Origin: Deinandra increscens subsp. villosa
Lineage: Eukaryota; Streptophyta; Magnoliopsida; Asterales; Asteraceae
Assembly: GCA_039602395.1 (NCBI GenBank)
Contig: JBCNJP010000025.1
Location: 45,279,980-45,343,979, forward strand
Direction of reading: 5' to 3'
Length of the DNA stretch: 64,000 bases
Every line of letters starts with the position of its first letter. Positions within the stretch are counted from its first letter, which is position 1. Below are positions 1 to 11,262 of the stretch, piece after piece. The notes under the pieces were generated by a model. That model saw only the letters and a list, made by a program, of their open reading frames with translations. It had not been told where the DNA came from and ran no database searches. The translations under genes and the position numbers were made by a program.

Positions 1-604
1 CTCGCCGGAAAAACAAAACAGGGAAGGGAAGTCGACTATTTTGTCTCATTGTAAAAATTTTCATTTTCGCCCCTCCTAGTTTTAGAAATTCTACAAAATA
101 ATTTATACAAGTTTTCTTATAATAAAAAAACACGAAGACTTTTATAAATAAAAACATCATCATACAAATTTTTTTTAAAAAAAAAAAACCATTTTTAGCA
201 AATATTTACAAGTTTTAAACAACAAATTAAAAAAAAAATTTAACACAAAGTTTTTGTGTTCGTTGAATTGTTTTGTGAACGCAAAATATTTTTGCGTTTG
301 TCGAATCGGTTTACAAACATAAACTTGTTCGTGTTTGTTTTTGTTTTTACTGTGTTATTTTTCCTTTCTTTTTTACCTTGTTATTTTTCTGTTGTTTCGT
401 TTCTTTTCTTTAATAAAAAAACAAAACAAAAGCAATAAACATTTTGTTTTTCAAAGTTTGTTTTTCTTGAAAGAAAATATTAAATAAAATTTACAAAAAA
501 AAATACTAAAAATAAACTTGGCCTCGGGATTTTGTTCGTTGATTTCACAAAATTCAAAGTTCAAGTTACAAGGTTCAGATTATCATTTTTCTGGTGGAAT
601 CACA
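1..604 (+). other. 5' leader of element G, AT-rich
   Basis: Very AT-rich sequence with T-runs and A-runs directly upstream of the gag-like reading frame that starts at 605. No LTR or primer-binding site is visible, so the 5' LTR of this element lies outside the window or is lost. A short frame at 256-438 is low-complexity Phe/Val/Leu and is not credible as a gene. I see nothing else here. Confidence 0.5.
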
Positions 605-3173
605 ATGAGTAAATTTCAATCAAGTTCGGTGGTTCCCAAGTTATTAAAATGTGAAGCTTATCAAGAATGGAAAAAGGATTTTGAGGTTTTTATCAACGCA
701 AACTTTGATGAATTTTGGAAGGCGATTGATAAAAAGTATTCATATCCGACTGATTGGCATGGTGTTCCTAAATTTCTAAGAGATCTTTCATTTGAGGAAA
801 AGGAATGTTATGAAAGAGAATTAAAAGCTTATGATATTCTCATAATGGCATTGTCAAAAGAACTACTACCACAATTCAAGACATGCAAGAATTCTAAAGT
901 GTTTTGGGATGCTCTTGCACATAAATATGCTGAACTGAATGCATCTGGAAAGGAGGTTGATACTGAGGAATCTAAATCTTGTGCAAATTGTAAGATTCTA
1001 ACAAAAACGTGTACTGAATATACTACCAAACTTGACAGTTATCAAGAACAAAACACAAACTTGCTTGCTGATCTGAAGAATATGAATTCAACATACCAAA
1101 AATTGTTGGAGGATGAAAAATTATACAAAGAGAAAATTGATGCTTTGACAAAAGAAGTGTCAGAATTGAAAGTCAAGCTTGAGATCAAGAACGAGAAGAT
1201 AAAAGGTGTCAATCTGGAAGAAACAATGATGTTTCCAACTCAAAAGTCATCTTCTGATATATCATTGACATTCTCTGAAAGGATTGCATTGAAAGATAAC
1301 AAAGTTCTTCAGAAAATAGATAGACTTGTCAATGGTATTAAAAATGACAAGGAGAAGATCCAGATAGTAAAAGTGTTTAAGGATGTCCAGGTTCACAAAA
1401 ACAAAGACATTCCAATTGAAGAAGTTCAAAAAGATGGTTCTTCAAAATGTGAAGCTGCTGAGAATGAATTGAAGCTTAAGCATGAGAATGTAGAGTTGAT
1501 TGCAAAAGATTCAAAGCTGACTGAAATAAATGATGATTTGATAAAGGAAGTTGAGAAATGGAAGAAAGAAGCAAATGAGATGGCTGCAGTTTTTGATGAT
1601 TTGTTTGCAAAATCAAAGATCAAACTTGAAGGTCTAGAAAAGGAAGTTGCTGATCTTACAGCTAAAGAATTAAGTCATCAAGAGGACAACACGAAGTTGT
1701 TAGATGCTAAAGCTGAATTGCTTCGTGAAAACAAGATTTTGAAGCAGAATGTTGAGATTTATTAACAAAGATGGGAAAAGGTTGTTCAAGAAACATATGA
1801 TGCTCATGATCAGTTGAGGAGAGAAAAGTTTACTCTGAATAGAACAACAGAAGACCTTATTGCAACACAAAAAGAGTTGGCTGAAGCGCAAAATATAATT
1901 GCAGATACGAAGATTGAGGTGTGTGATTTCAAAAGACAGTTGCATAATCTCAATAATTCATCGTCTTTCACAAATTTTTTGTGCAAAAAGGAGAATTTTC
2001 AACAGATTTTTGGTGATGCTATTCTGAAAAATGTTCCACCTCCTGTGGTTATTGAAAATTCTATCAATACTTTGAAAGCAACGGAAGAAGTTCATGATTA
2101 TTCAAAGTTTGCTGATAATTTTACTGAGAAGAAAAAGTCAAAGTCGCAGAAGGAAAATGAAGAGAATTTTGATGCTAACAGGTGAACTAAATTTGTTTCA
2201 AGTTCCATATTGCTTGATAAGGAAAAGGTTTTTGACGGCAATCCAGGAAAAGTGAAAGTCAACAAATTCTCGGAGATTGTGATTGATGAATCTTTGCTTT
2301 CCAATAAAGATGATTTAAATGCCATCAAGGATGAGTTTTTTTTACTTGCTTCACAAGGTCATGAGAAACCTAAGTCGGCACCAGATAAATCTAAAAAGAA
2401 TGGTGGTCTAGGATATGAAAGCAAAGACGAGAACGTGAATGTTGGAAATGATCTCCAAGATGTGCTTGAGATAGAAGAAATTGTGGAGGATATTAAGGTT
2501 CACAAAGAAAAGGAGATTCCACTTGAGAATCATATCTTGTGTGAACCTGAAGCTGATTTTTAGTCAACGAATTCTAAGTTAGAGAGTCTAGAGAGTGATT
2601 CTTCTCAACATTCTACAATGTCAACAGGATCCATGTCATCTCCTAAGTCAGTTGATAGGAGACCTTGCTTTTACTGCAACAAGACGGGACATGTGATTCG
2701 TGATTGTGCTACTCAAAAAAGGTTTTCACGTGGTTCATATCGATCACCATCATCCGATTCGAAATTCGATGATTCTCAATGAGGTACATGTTAGACAAAT
2801 TCAGCAAAACCAACGAAAACCAGCTTATAAGAAGCCGGTTGTTGGTAAAACCTCAAATTATGATGATTGGTCACCACAATTTTCAAAACAAAAACAATTT
2901 TTCCAAAATGAGTTTAAAATGCCTTACTCAAATGATTTTTCTTACTATGGGCCTAGACAACATCACCAACGTCATCCAAAATCTGAGAAAATGTTAGTTG
3001 GTGAGTTGTTAAATATTGTTTCCAACTTGTCACGGTATGTCAATGGTTCTGATTCGCATCGGGCGAAATTGTCTAAACCATTTCGTTCTTGGAAACAGAA
3101 AATGGCAACCTCGGCGGGAAATGATTTTGTTGAGGATACGGGACGACCCAAGCCGGTTTGGGTTGTTAACTAA
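605..3173 (+). pseudogene. Degenerate copia Gag of element G
   Basis: Relic of a Ty1/copia (SIRE-like) Gag, the RNA-packaging structural protein. The ATG at 605 is chosen because the protein from there aligns with the intact Gag at 15237-18503: VPKLLK...YQEWKKDFEVF matches its N-terminal gag-polypeptide (UBN2-type) region. After FWDALAHKY the frame jumps straight into Glu/Lys-rich coiled coil, so the second half of the UBN2 region and the first zinc knuckle are missing. Stop codons end the frame at 1765, 2185 and 2563. A CCHC zinc knuckle, CFYCNKTGHVIRDC, remains near 2669-2710, and the C-terminus near 3140-3173 reads DTGRPKPVW like the other copies (DTGRPEA). No protease, integrase or reverse transcriptase follows. 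Non-functional. Confidence 0.8.
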
Positions 3174-4861
3174 AAAATTGTTTGAGGTTGTGTGCAGGTA
3201 CTTCAAGAAGACCTATTAGTGATTGCAAAGTTGCTGATAGTGGAGTATTTTGTCTAAGTTAGCACTTATCAGAGTTGATATTTCACAAAATTTTTGAGAA
3301 AATGGTTTTCAAAATCTAAAAATACGAGGTATCCATGTTGATCGATCAATTTATTTTCTTTCCTTTTACTTTCTTTCATATCTTTAGGGGGAGAAATTTT
3401 GGAAAATTCAAAAATAGAGTTTGTTGAATTTTAGGGGGAGAAATGCAAAATATAAAAAAAATGAAAAACGCAAAAAGTATGAAAAAAAATGAAAAATGAA
3501 AAAATGAGAAATTGATCCAACACAAGATGAGAAATGATGGTACATCAGCATACCTTATCTGCCATGAATAAAGTAGAAAGAAAGGCTATAGGTACTTGCT
3601 TGACTTGATTGAATGTGCTGAGTAGTCTGATATATGCGAGTATGATATAAAGATAACGCTTGCTTGATAATTGTGGTTACAAATCATGATGGTTACTGTG
3701 CATATCTGGCAAAATAAAATGAGAAAATACCAATAACAGAATAAAGAGATGTTCTGGTGTATGCTTGCTTTATTTTGAAAAATTTAAACTTGTTTGATTT
3801 TCTTTATTTTGTCAAACGATCGGACTTTCTCTGCGTATCGAAAGATCGACCTGATCGTTGTTCGTTTGACGTTCTGCTTTATTGTTTTTGGTGTTTCGCA
3901 TAATCCATCGGACTCTCTCTGCGTGTACGTGAGTGCCGATCTGATTGTTGTTGGATTATACAACTTCAACTTATTTGATTTCTTTTAAATTATTTTCTCA
4001 ATACTTATGCATTCTCTGCGTGCTCACAAGGCCGACCTGATTGCAAAGTATTTGAGGCTTCTATTTTCTTTTTGCAAGAAACACCATGAACTTGATATCT
4101 CTGTGGTATTTGATTCTGTATAAGCAAGTTAGTATGAGAAATCTGCTGCGAGTAACTTGACTTGAATAAAAGAAAAATACAAAAATATGAAATAAGCAGA
4201 TTGCGAGTTTTCCTGATTGTGTGGGTACCATGTTATCAATGCTTGATAAATACAATTAATTTCATATCAGAAAGTTATAGACAATGACATGCTTTAGCTG
4301 AAATAAACCAAATGGTTGTATTCTCAGTCAGCTTGGCTTGCATGCTTAGTATTTTGAAATTGCAGTGTGTACGATGCGTTATGTCTGATATGATCTCATG
4401 TTGTGATCTTTCTCACCAAAAACAAAAATAGAGTTTAATTCTATATTGCATTTATGTTTCAGTTTATAAAAAATCAAAAAGATTTTCAGTGTGTTTTGAT
4501 ATAAACTTTGTAAAATCCAAAAAGATTTTCTTTCTTCTTTATTTTTGATCTGATCGACACGTGATACAACAAATTTTCAAAATTAAATGTCTTGGTTTCT
4601 CCAAAGGAGAGTTTTGTTTCCAAGATTAAAGTTATGTTTGAAAAAGAAAAATCGCACGTTTGTCTTCTGAAGGTTGCAGGTTAAAATCATCGAAGTCTTT
4701 CAGATAAAGATCTCAGAATGGATTGCAAGCATGGTTATGAAGTTTTCAAATAGTTTATCACTTTCAGAAATGGTTCAGTTGACTTAGTCCTATTCCAGCC
4801 ATGTCTACCCTACATCAACCAACAACAGATTCAAAGAGTTTGAAGATCTGATACAGCACAC
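3174..4861 (+). other. Non-coding post-gag spacer of element G
   Basis: No coding sequence. It matches the spacers of T1 (13557-15236) and T2 (22055-23734) read on the other strand. Landmarks in order: a conserved block just after the gag stop (3190-3260); two polypurine tracts TTTAGGGGGAGA (3384-3395) and TTTAGGGGGAGA (3430-3441); three degenerate copies of a module with the core TCTCTGCGT and a CGA(C/T)CTGAT tail (about 3828-3860, 3914-3948, 4013-4043); and a block of AAAATCTTTTTGATT-like sequence (4470-4540). Several polypurine tracts before the 3' LTR are a known Sirevirus trait. Small frames here are by-products of the repeated modules. Confidence 0.65.
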
Positions 4862-4875
4862 GTCAAGGGGGAGTT
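4862..4875 (+). promoter_or_regulatory. Polypurine tract of element G
   Basis: GTCAAGGGGGAGTT lies immediately upstream of the LTR start TGTTGGTGC. This is the normal position for the plus-strand primer of an LTR retrotransposon. Confidence 0.8.
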
Positions 4876-5100
4876 TGTTGGTGCAAAATATATGTGTCGT
4901 GTGTGTATCAGTTAGTCTTGTTAGTCTTGTTAGTTATTTTAGTTAGAATGGTTAAATCATGATATAGGGTAGTTTGTGTCATTCTATTATATTTGAGGGT
5001 TCTAGGTGTGTAATTAATGAATCTCACAATTGAGATTCATTTTGCTGCAAATGAATAGAACCTGCGAAGCAACAAGATCCGAAGGTAGTCTGAATCTCAG
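4876..5100 (+). repeat. Truncated 3' LTR of element G
   Basis: Begins TGTTGGTGCAAAATATATG straight after the polypurine tract. It is nearly identical to the first 225 bp of the solo LTR at 5786-6356. Identity stops sharply after CTGAATCTCAG, so the rest of the LTR is deleted. Confidence 0.85.
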
Positions 5101-5423
5101 ATTCTAAGTCTGAATATTTAAAGTTTAAATCTATATTAACCATATGGTAAGCAACAAAAAAAAACCGAAACCGTTTGGTTTTTATTTTCAGGAACCGAAA
5201 GTTTTGGTTTTCGGTTCAGTTTGAGCCAAAAACCGAACCGAACCATGCTCATCCCTATTATCAAATCTACAAAAAATATATATATTAGTAAAAGTAAAAA
5301 GCTATCAAATTGACAAAGAAACAAATAATAATATAACCATCTTTGATTTTCTCTAAGTTTTCAACCATATTTTCTAATTGTTGACCATGCATGAGATAAT
5401 CTTGTTATAAATCCACTGGTGTA
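5101..5423. other. Intergenic remnant with a hAT-like terminus
   Basis: No gene. About 5155-5259 is rich in ACCGAA/GGTTTCGGTT-type sequence and ends AACCATGCTCATCCCTA. Read on the minus strand, TAGGGATGAGCATGGTTCGG resembles the terminal inverted repeat typical of plant hAT elements. I do not find the matching second terminus, so this is a fragment at best. The last five bases, GTGTA (5419-5423), are the left target-site copy of element B. Confidence 0.35.
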
Positions 5424-6669
5424 TGTAGGATCGAGGGCTCGCTTAATCTGATTGAATGAAAATACAAGACTTTACTTCTAGTTTAACCAGGCGGAAACTA
5501 GTTAAACCGATTACTCTATTAAGATTAATGCAAACCGGAAATATAGTGTAAAGCAAGTAAATACACAATGTATGAATAATACTTGGCACTATATTGATTA
5601 CTTGATAATAAGGAGAATACACCTGACTCAGTTTGTGTAAATCTATTCTGTGTCTGCTTACAATGTACAAGAAACTATATATAGTACCTAAGAAATCAAG
5701 GAGAGACATTGATTTCTCTACGATCGATCTAGACCACTAAAACAAGATACAATGAACTAGAAATACATTAATCTAGTCTAGAAGATGTTGGTGCAAAATA
5801 TATGTGTCGTGTGTGTATCAGTTAGTCTTGTTAGTCTTGTTAGTTATTTTAGTTAGAATGGTTAAAATCATGATATAGGGTAGTTTGTGTCATTCTATTA
5901 TATTTGAGGGTTCTAGGTGTGTAATTAATGAATCTCACAATTGAGATTCATTTTGCTGCAAATGAATAGAACCTGCGAAGCAACAAGATCCGAAGGTAGT
6001 CTGAATCTCAGGTTCGGCAATCATAAATTGCCACCTAACCTCAACTTCAGAACTCACAAGCTGATCACATATATATATATATATATTGTGTATTTGGAAG
6101 TTCGGACGAGCAGACTTCTCCGATAACCATTTCTGAGATCAATTTCTTTTAGGGAGGAGTTTTCAATTTTATTTTTCTGAGAGAATTGATGTTAGGATCA
6201 TGATTATGAACTGTTCACGAGTCTATTCATGTAATCGTTGATTCGATTCGAGCTATAAACTGAGTTTAATTTACGTTTTGTGTTCTTGAGTTTCGGTGAA
6301 CTTTCGATCTTAATTTCGGTGTACAAATCACTAGATCAGGACAAATCGTGTTTTCAGAAGATAAGTTGACGGCATCAGATATGGCGGGAAGTTGCTTGAG
6401 TGTATCACAAAACAGCAGTTTTGTCGGAACAAGTGGAAACAAGTTGACCGAGATAACTTGCTTTACCGAGGTAACTTGAGTTATCTAGGGCGCTTATCCA
6501 CTCCGAGGTAAGCACTTAAGCTTCCGAGATAATAAAGCTTCCGAGGTAAAAAAAGTTACTCCAGACAGTTTGTTCATTCCGAGATAACTTATCTTTGGCC
6601 TTCTATATTCTCCGATATAAGTTATTATTAAGCCGATAAGCATTTATCTAGGGAGTGTGATTCCTTACA
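5424..6669 (-). repeat. 3' LTR of element B, split by a solo LTR
   Basis: Homologous to the 5' LTR at 36630-37298 on both sides of the inserted solo LTR (5786-6356). U3 carries repeated CGAGGTAA / GATAACTT words at 6440-6600. Removing the insertion and one GAAGA leaves about 670 bp, the length of the partner LTR. Divergence from the 5' LTR is obvious by eye, so B is an old insertion. Confidence 0.85.
5786..6356 (+). mobile_element. Solo LTR F of the element-G family
   Basis: 571 bp, begins TGTTGGTGC and ends GTGTTTTCA. It is flanked by a perfect 5-bp duplication GAAGA (5781-5785 and 6357-6361). The first 225 bp match the truncated LTR at 4876. It contains a short (TA)n run at about 6068-6086. 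No internal region is present, so it arose by recombination between the two LTRs of a full element inserted in the LTR of B. Confidence 0.9.
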
Positions 6670-7418
6670 GTGTCCCCACAAGATGATGCTTCCAAAGTTT
6701 TCTGTTTTTCTTTCTTTTTCACTATTGACGACTTCAAAATCTTCAAAAGTACTACAAACTTCAAAAAACTCCAATTCTTTGGCAGATCTTTGACAAAACT
6801 TTCTTTACCGACAACACTTACTTGTCTTCTAACCCCTTGTCTTTGTTGAATAGATTGTTCATGAGATGAATGATAGTATGTTTATCAGCTTGGTGCCATT
6901 TATCAGGTTTTAATTGATTGTGTCTTGTAAATGTACCATCAGCTCTATAGACTACTCTTTTCTTATCATCATCCCATTCTATTCTAGTCGCAGGATAGTT
7001 GGTACTTAAGGGGACCGCCCTGGAGGTCTCTCTTTCAGTTGTATCAAACAACATTCTGATTCTTTTCTTATCATCATCCCATTCTATTCTAGTCACAGGA
7101 CAGTTGGTACTTAAGGGCACTGCCTTGGAGGTCACTCTTTCAGTTGTGTCCAACAACATTCTGATTCTCATCACGAGAATTTGCTCCTATGCAGATAAAC
7201 ACTTGATTTCACCTATAGTGTTTCTCACATCACCAAGCTCTAACTCTGATAGGCTCTTCACAGCGTCATCAGCTGTCATCTTCAGTACTTCATTGTTTCT
7301 TGTGGTGAATCGGTACTTGTCTGATTCTTCATCAAACTTCCAGTAGAGAATTCTTCTTCTTTCAGAGTGCATTGTTTCAAATTTCTTTTGAAATGACTCA
7401 GATTTTAAACTTGAAAAC
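6670..7418 (-). pseudogene. C-terminal end of the post-pol ORF of element B
   Basis: Read on the minus strand, 7372 to 6818 gives a frame interrupted by a stop at about 7187. It contains RIEWDDDKK and RADGTFTRHN. The latter matches HRADSTFTVHE in the post-pol ORF of copia A (31240-31290), and the part before the stop contains ILYWKFDEESDKY, so this is the same protein family. A 105-bp tandem duplication sits inside it (6957-7166). The frame ends about 150 bp before the LTR start at 6669, and TTGTGGGGACAC next to the LTR may be the decayed polypurine tract. The function of the protein is unknown. Confidence 0.65.
6957..7166 (-). repeat. 105-bp tandem duplication in the B post-pol ORF
   Basis: Two adjacent copies with period 105 bp, each encoding RIRML(L/F)DTTER, then AVPLSTN and TRIEWDDDKK. 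The unit is an exact multiple of three (35 codons), so the frame is kept. Confidence 0.8.
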
Positions 7419-8494
7419 TGTTAGGTCCAACTTAGACCCGAGGATCTCACAAGTATGACACCGATCAGGTGCGGAAAACAGATTGATCAAGAAGCTCAAA
7501 AGAATCAAACCAAGAAGACGAAGAACAATCTTTAAATCTCAATGTTAATTGCTATATCAAGAATAATGGATTACAAGTGTTGAGAGAAAAGGAGATTACA
7601 CCATGGAAAACACACACTTAGCAGCCTCACTCTCTTCTCTTTTTACAAAATATCCGAAGTGTTCTATTTATAGCAACAATAAGGAGTGAAACAAAATTAA
7701 ATCAAATAAGCTTCGTTTGAGGTAAACGATCCGGTTGAGTTGTCTCTTCTATAACCAACTCGCGTGTCATCTTGAGTGTTGTTGAAGTTGTCTTAACGTT
7801 GTCTCGAAGGTATTGGCACGTTTATAGATCGTATCCGAGTGTTGAATTGCTCCAAATCACCAAACAACTCCACGTGATCGCCAAGACCATTTCTGAAGTC
7901 GCCAAGAACAAGTCTCAAACTCCAGACCTTGGTGTGGTCGCCAAGGTTGGTGAGGTCGCCAAGGTTGGTGAGGTAGCCAAGGCTAGTGAGGTAGCCAAGC
8001 TTTGGTGAGGTCGCCAAGAACAAATCAAAGTCTTCAGACCTTGGTGAGGTCGCCAAGAACAAATCACAGCCTTTAGACCTTGGTGAGGTCGCCAAGAACA
8101 AATCACATCCTTCAGACCTTGGTGAGGTCGCCAAGAACAAACGAGATCTCCAAGGCTTATCAGCGAGATCTCCATGGACAAACGAGATCTCCAAGGACAA
8201 ACAAGATTACCAAGGTTTATCAGCGAGATCTCCAAGAACAAACGAGATCTACAAGGCTTATCAGCGAGATCTCAAAGAACAAACGAGATCTCCAAGGCTG
8301 AAAACACACCAACTCGGGATGACCAATGTTGAACACCGCCAATTTACTTCTGTATCGTCAAGACGTTAACTCCAAACTCAGGAAATAATTTAAATCCTTG
8401 AAATCTTCGCATTTCATAGACTTGACCCATTTTGACCCATTTGGAACAAATACATTGAATGTATTCATCTTTACTTATCTTGGATGCTCCAACA
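7419..8494 (-). repeat. 3' LTR of element E
   Basis: On the minus strand it begins TGTTGGAGCATCC and ends TTGGACCTAACA, about 1076 bp. It is preceded on that strand by the polypurine tract CTTAGGGGGAATT (8495-8507). Its middle is an array of short tandem repeats (7915-8305). The element sits inside the post-pol part of B. Its 5' LTR would lie in or beyond the N gap, so no target-site duplication can be checked. Confidence 0.75.
7915..8305 (-). repeat. Tandem repeats inside LTR E
   Basis: Three blocks: 16-bp units around GGTGAGGTCGCCAAG (7920-8005); about four 39-bp units built on CAGACCTTGGTGAGGTCGCC plus AAGAACAAATCA (8005-8140); then units around GAGATCTCCAAGG and TTATCAGC (8143-8305). They create long spurious frames on both strands because 39 is a multiple of three. 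Confidence 0.8.
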
Positions 8495-10295
8495 ATTCCC
8501 CCTAAGATGATGATATTCAATGTGGGTCATCAAGAGCATGATCTCTGTCTCAAAACATTTGCAAAGATCAGAAGAGATACTGGATCTAGGATCCTTAAGA
8601 TTTAAATTCGAACGATATATGTGTGGAAGCTATGATTTTATTAAAAATAAAATAAAATAAGGAAAAATTAGGGAAAATTAAAGGAAAATAAGATAAATTA
8701 AGAGAAAAATAAAATAAAACAAAAGAAGCAAAATTTCAACACAGAAGTGACTCTAATTTTTTTGTTTTTCTTGAAATTTTCTAATTTTTAGTGATTTTTT
8801 GTGAAAAGTACTTGATATGAGATCATATCTACCTGCAACACGAGACACACTTCATATTTATCCACCTAAGCTTTTCAACAAAATCATTGTGATGCCTTTT
8901 ATCATGTTTTAGTTCAATTTAGTGAAAGATGTTGTGACCTTCTATTCAACCAAGTCAACAGTTATCCTACCTAAGGTCAATTTTGCACTTCAGACTTGTC
9001 CTACACACAAATGCAAAAGAATTTTACATATGCCCTTATTTCTTTAGTGTTAAGTACTGATTTCAATATGGATGTATGTTTTTGGATTCGCATGAACACA
9101 AGGTTAGAATTTCCTCAGCAGATGTATCATGGAACATGTACGATGGATGCGTAAACACAAGGTCAGAGTTTCCTCAGCAGATGTGTTCACAGTCAATGTA
9201 TTGAAGGAATGAATGGACGCGCAAACACAAGGTTAGAGTTTCCTCAGCAGATGTGTTCACGGTCAATGGATGGATGTGAGACTTGTCTCACTTATTGATG
9301 GTTGTGTGATGTTTCACACTTATTGGTGGATTTGAAATCAGCACTTACCGCTAGAGAAATACTCGAGTGTGTTGGTTGACTTACTTAGCTCAGACTTAGG
9401 CGAATTTAAAGGATTTTCAACTGATTTGACTTAAGGTCCACATTTTCATGCAATTAAGTGTGTAATCACAGGATTTTCTTACTTCTAAGTTTGTTGAGCC
9501 TACCGATACATCATATGATAGTACTATTTGTCCTAATCCAAGCAAATCCATGGTCAGGCATGTACATGTAGATGTACTATCATTTCCCATAGTACCACAA
9601 GACTTTTCTAATTTTAAGAGAGTTAAAACAAGATTGAGAAACACATAATTTTGTGATTTTTGTAATTTTTCAAATTTTGTATTTTGTTTTCGAATCTTCC
9701 ATACTAATCGTCCAAATTACCTTATCAAAGTATCCTCCTTCACTCTGATTTGACATTGCCACTGGGATGTTCATTGTGATGAATTTTGAGAATCTTGAAG
9801 ATTTGTGCATATGGAACCATTCAGCTTGTAGACACTGTGATTATGCAGAAAGTAGAAGATGTAGAGTGTGATAAGACTTCATGAGATCAACAAAATCTAT
9901 AGCTGAGATAATTCAGGATCAGCAGGAGAAATCTTCAACACTTTGAACTTCATTTGATCAGCAACATAATTCTGTAAGGCTTCAAACGACACAGCCATAG
10001 AGAAAGTAGTTCCCCCTTGTTCGATGCTTCACAAGAATTCAGTGAAAACTGGAACTATTCCTGCACTTATCAAGACAAACACAATAAACCTCACCTGATA
10101 TATCAAATTGAGTGACTAGAATTCAACGAATTCCCCCTCAAACCATGCTTAAATTTGATAAATTTTAGTTTCGGGGTTTTTGGATTTTTCATTTTTTTTT
10201 CTGTAAAAAAACGGAGAACTTCCTCCGATCGATTTACGTCTCACATATTGGTGTCTCCTGAAAAATGAACATTTTTATTCAAATATGGACACAAC
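8495..10295 (-). other. Non-coding post-gag spacer of element E
   Basis: About 1.8 kb with no credible coding frame between the end of the E gag and its polypurine tract. The absence of pol here marks E as a gag-only element, like T1 and T2. It is A/T-rich with an AAAATAAAATAA-like patch at 8640-8720. It contains the short tandem repeat at 9087-9270 and further CCCCCT tracts (for example near 10010 and 10130) that read as polypurine tracts on the minus strand. Confidence 0.55.
9087..9270. repeat. Three-copy tandem repeat, unit about 65 bp
   Basis: Three imperfect copies sharing AACACAAGGTTAGAGTTTCC followed by TCAGCAGATGTGTTCAC. It lies in the E spacer. No coding or obvious regulatory role can be assigned. 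Confidence 0.75.
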
Positions 10296-10762
10296 TCATG
10301 GAGTTGGATCCTTGGCGTTGAGGGTTGATTCATTTGAAACAACGTTGGGCTCAACTGATGGTATTTTGGGAACCCAAACTTGTTTGTATTTCTTTCTTTT
10401 AGAATGAGTCATCCTTTGAGCATTTATTAAATTGGTTTGTGCTCGCTCAAATGATGACGGTTCAGGGGTAGTTTCCCTCAAATATGGTCTCCACACTCCA
10501 AATGGCGATGGATCATAAAATCCATAAACACTATCATAGTGATCATAACCATACAAAGGATTATGAGTGAACTCCATCCCATGTGTTGACCGAATGTTGG
10601 TTGGTGATAGTACTGGTAGTAGGGATTGTAGCCGCAAACCCAACCAGTATGTCTAAGTTGCCCACAAAAATGACAACCCACAGGTCTATATTGATTTGAA
10701 AAATCATAAAATTGAGCATGAGTTTGATTTTCAAATCTTGCTGAAGTGGAGGCAGCATAATG
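10296..10762 (-). pseudogene. C-terminal part of the E Gag, cut by the gap
   Basis: On the minus strand a CCHC zinc knuckle CHFCGQLRHTGWVC (about 10680-10630) is followed by Tyr/Gln-rich sequence. After a frame change near 10600 comes a Pro/Tyr-rich tail with KQVWVPK (about 10390-10365). A zinc knuckle followed by such a tail is the usual end of a SIRE-type Gag. Everything upstream is lost in the N run, so length and intactness cannot be judged. The frame change could be mutation or assembly error. Confidence 0.6.
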
Positions 10763-11262
10763 NNNNNNNNNNNNNNNNNNNNNNNNNNNNNNNNNNNNNN
10801 NNNNNNNNNNNNNNNNNNNNNNNNNNNNNNNNNNNNNNNNNNNNNNNNNNNNNNNNNNNNNNNNNNNNNNNNNNNNNNNNNNNNNNNNNNNNNNNNNNNN
10901 NNNNNNNNNNNNNNNNNNNNNNNNNNNNNNNNNNNNNNNNNNNNNNNNNNNNNNNNNNNNNNNNNNNNNNNNNNNNNNNNNNNNNNNNNNNNNNNNNNNN
11001 NNNNNNNNNNNNNNNNNNNNNNNNNNNNNNNNNNNNNNNNNNNNNNNNNNNNNNNNNNNNNNNNNNNNNNNNNNNNNNNNNNNNNNNNNNNNNNNNNNNN
11101 NNNNNNNNNNNNNNNNNNNNNNNNNNNNNNNNNNNNNNNNNNNNNNNNNNNNNNNNNNNNNNNNNNNNNNNNNNNNNNNNNNNNNNNNNNNNNNNNNNNN
11201 NNNNNNNNNNNNNNNNNNNNNNNNNNNNNNNNNNNNNNNNNNNNNNNNNNNNNNNNNNNNNN
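10763..11262. other. Assembly gap, 500 N
   Basis: Exactly 500 N, which suggests a placeholder of unknown true size. The left flank is minus-strand Gag of E and the right flank is plus-strand integrase of A. The gap should contain the rest of E, the 5' end of A (5' LTR, gag, protease) and the missing end of D. Confidence 0.95.

Noticed and set aside
256..438. 60-codon frame near the left edge
   Set aside because: Low-complexity Phe/Val/Leu sequence in T-rich DNA with no support.
3784..3988. Small frames about 61-81 codons long at 3784-3988, 14346-14601 and 22844-23099 that look conserved on both strands
   Set aside because: They are open only because the TCTCTGCGT module repeats are conserved as DNA. 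Both strands stay open, starts differ, and no codon-level pattern is visible.
7772..8301. Overlapping frames of 73-135 codons with repetitive LFLATSPRS-type protein
   Set aside because: Produced by 39-bp tandem repeats inside LTR E; a unit divisible by three opens several frames.
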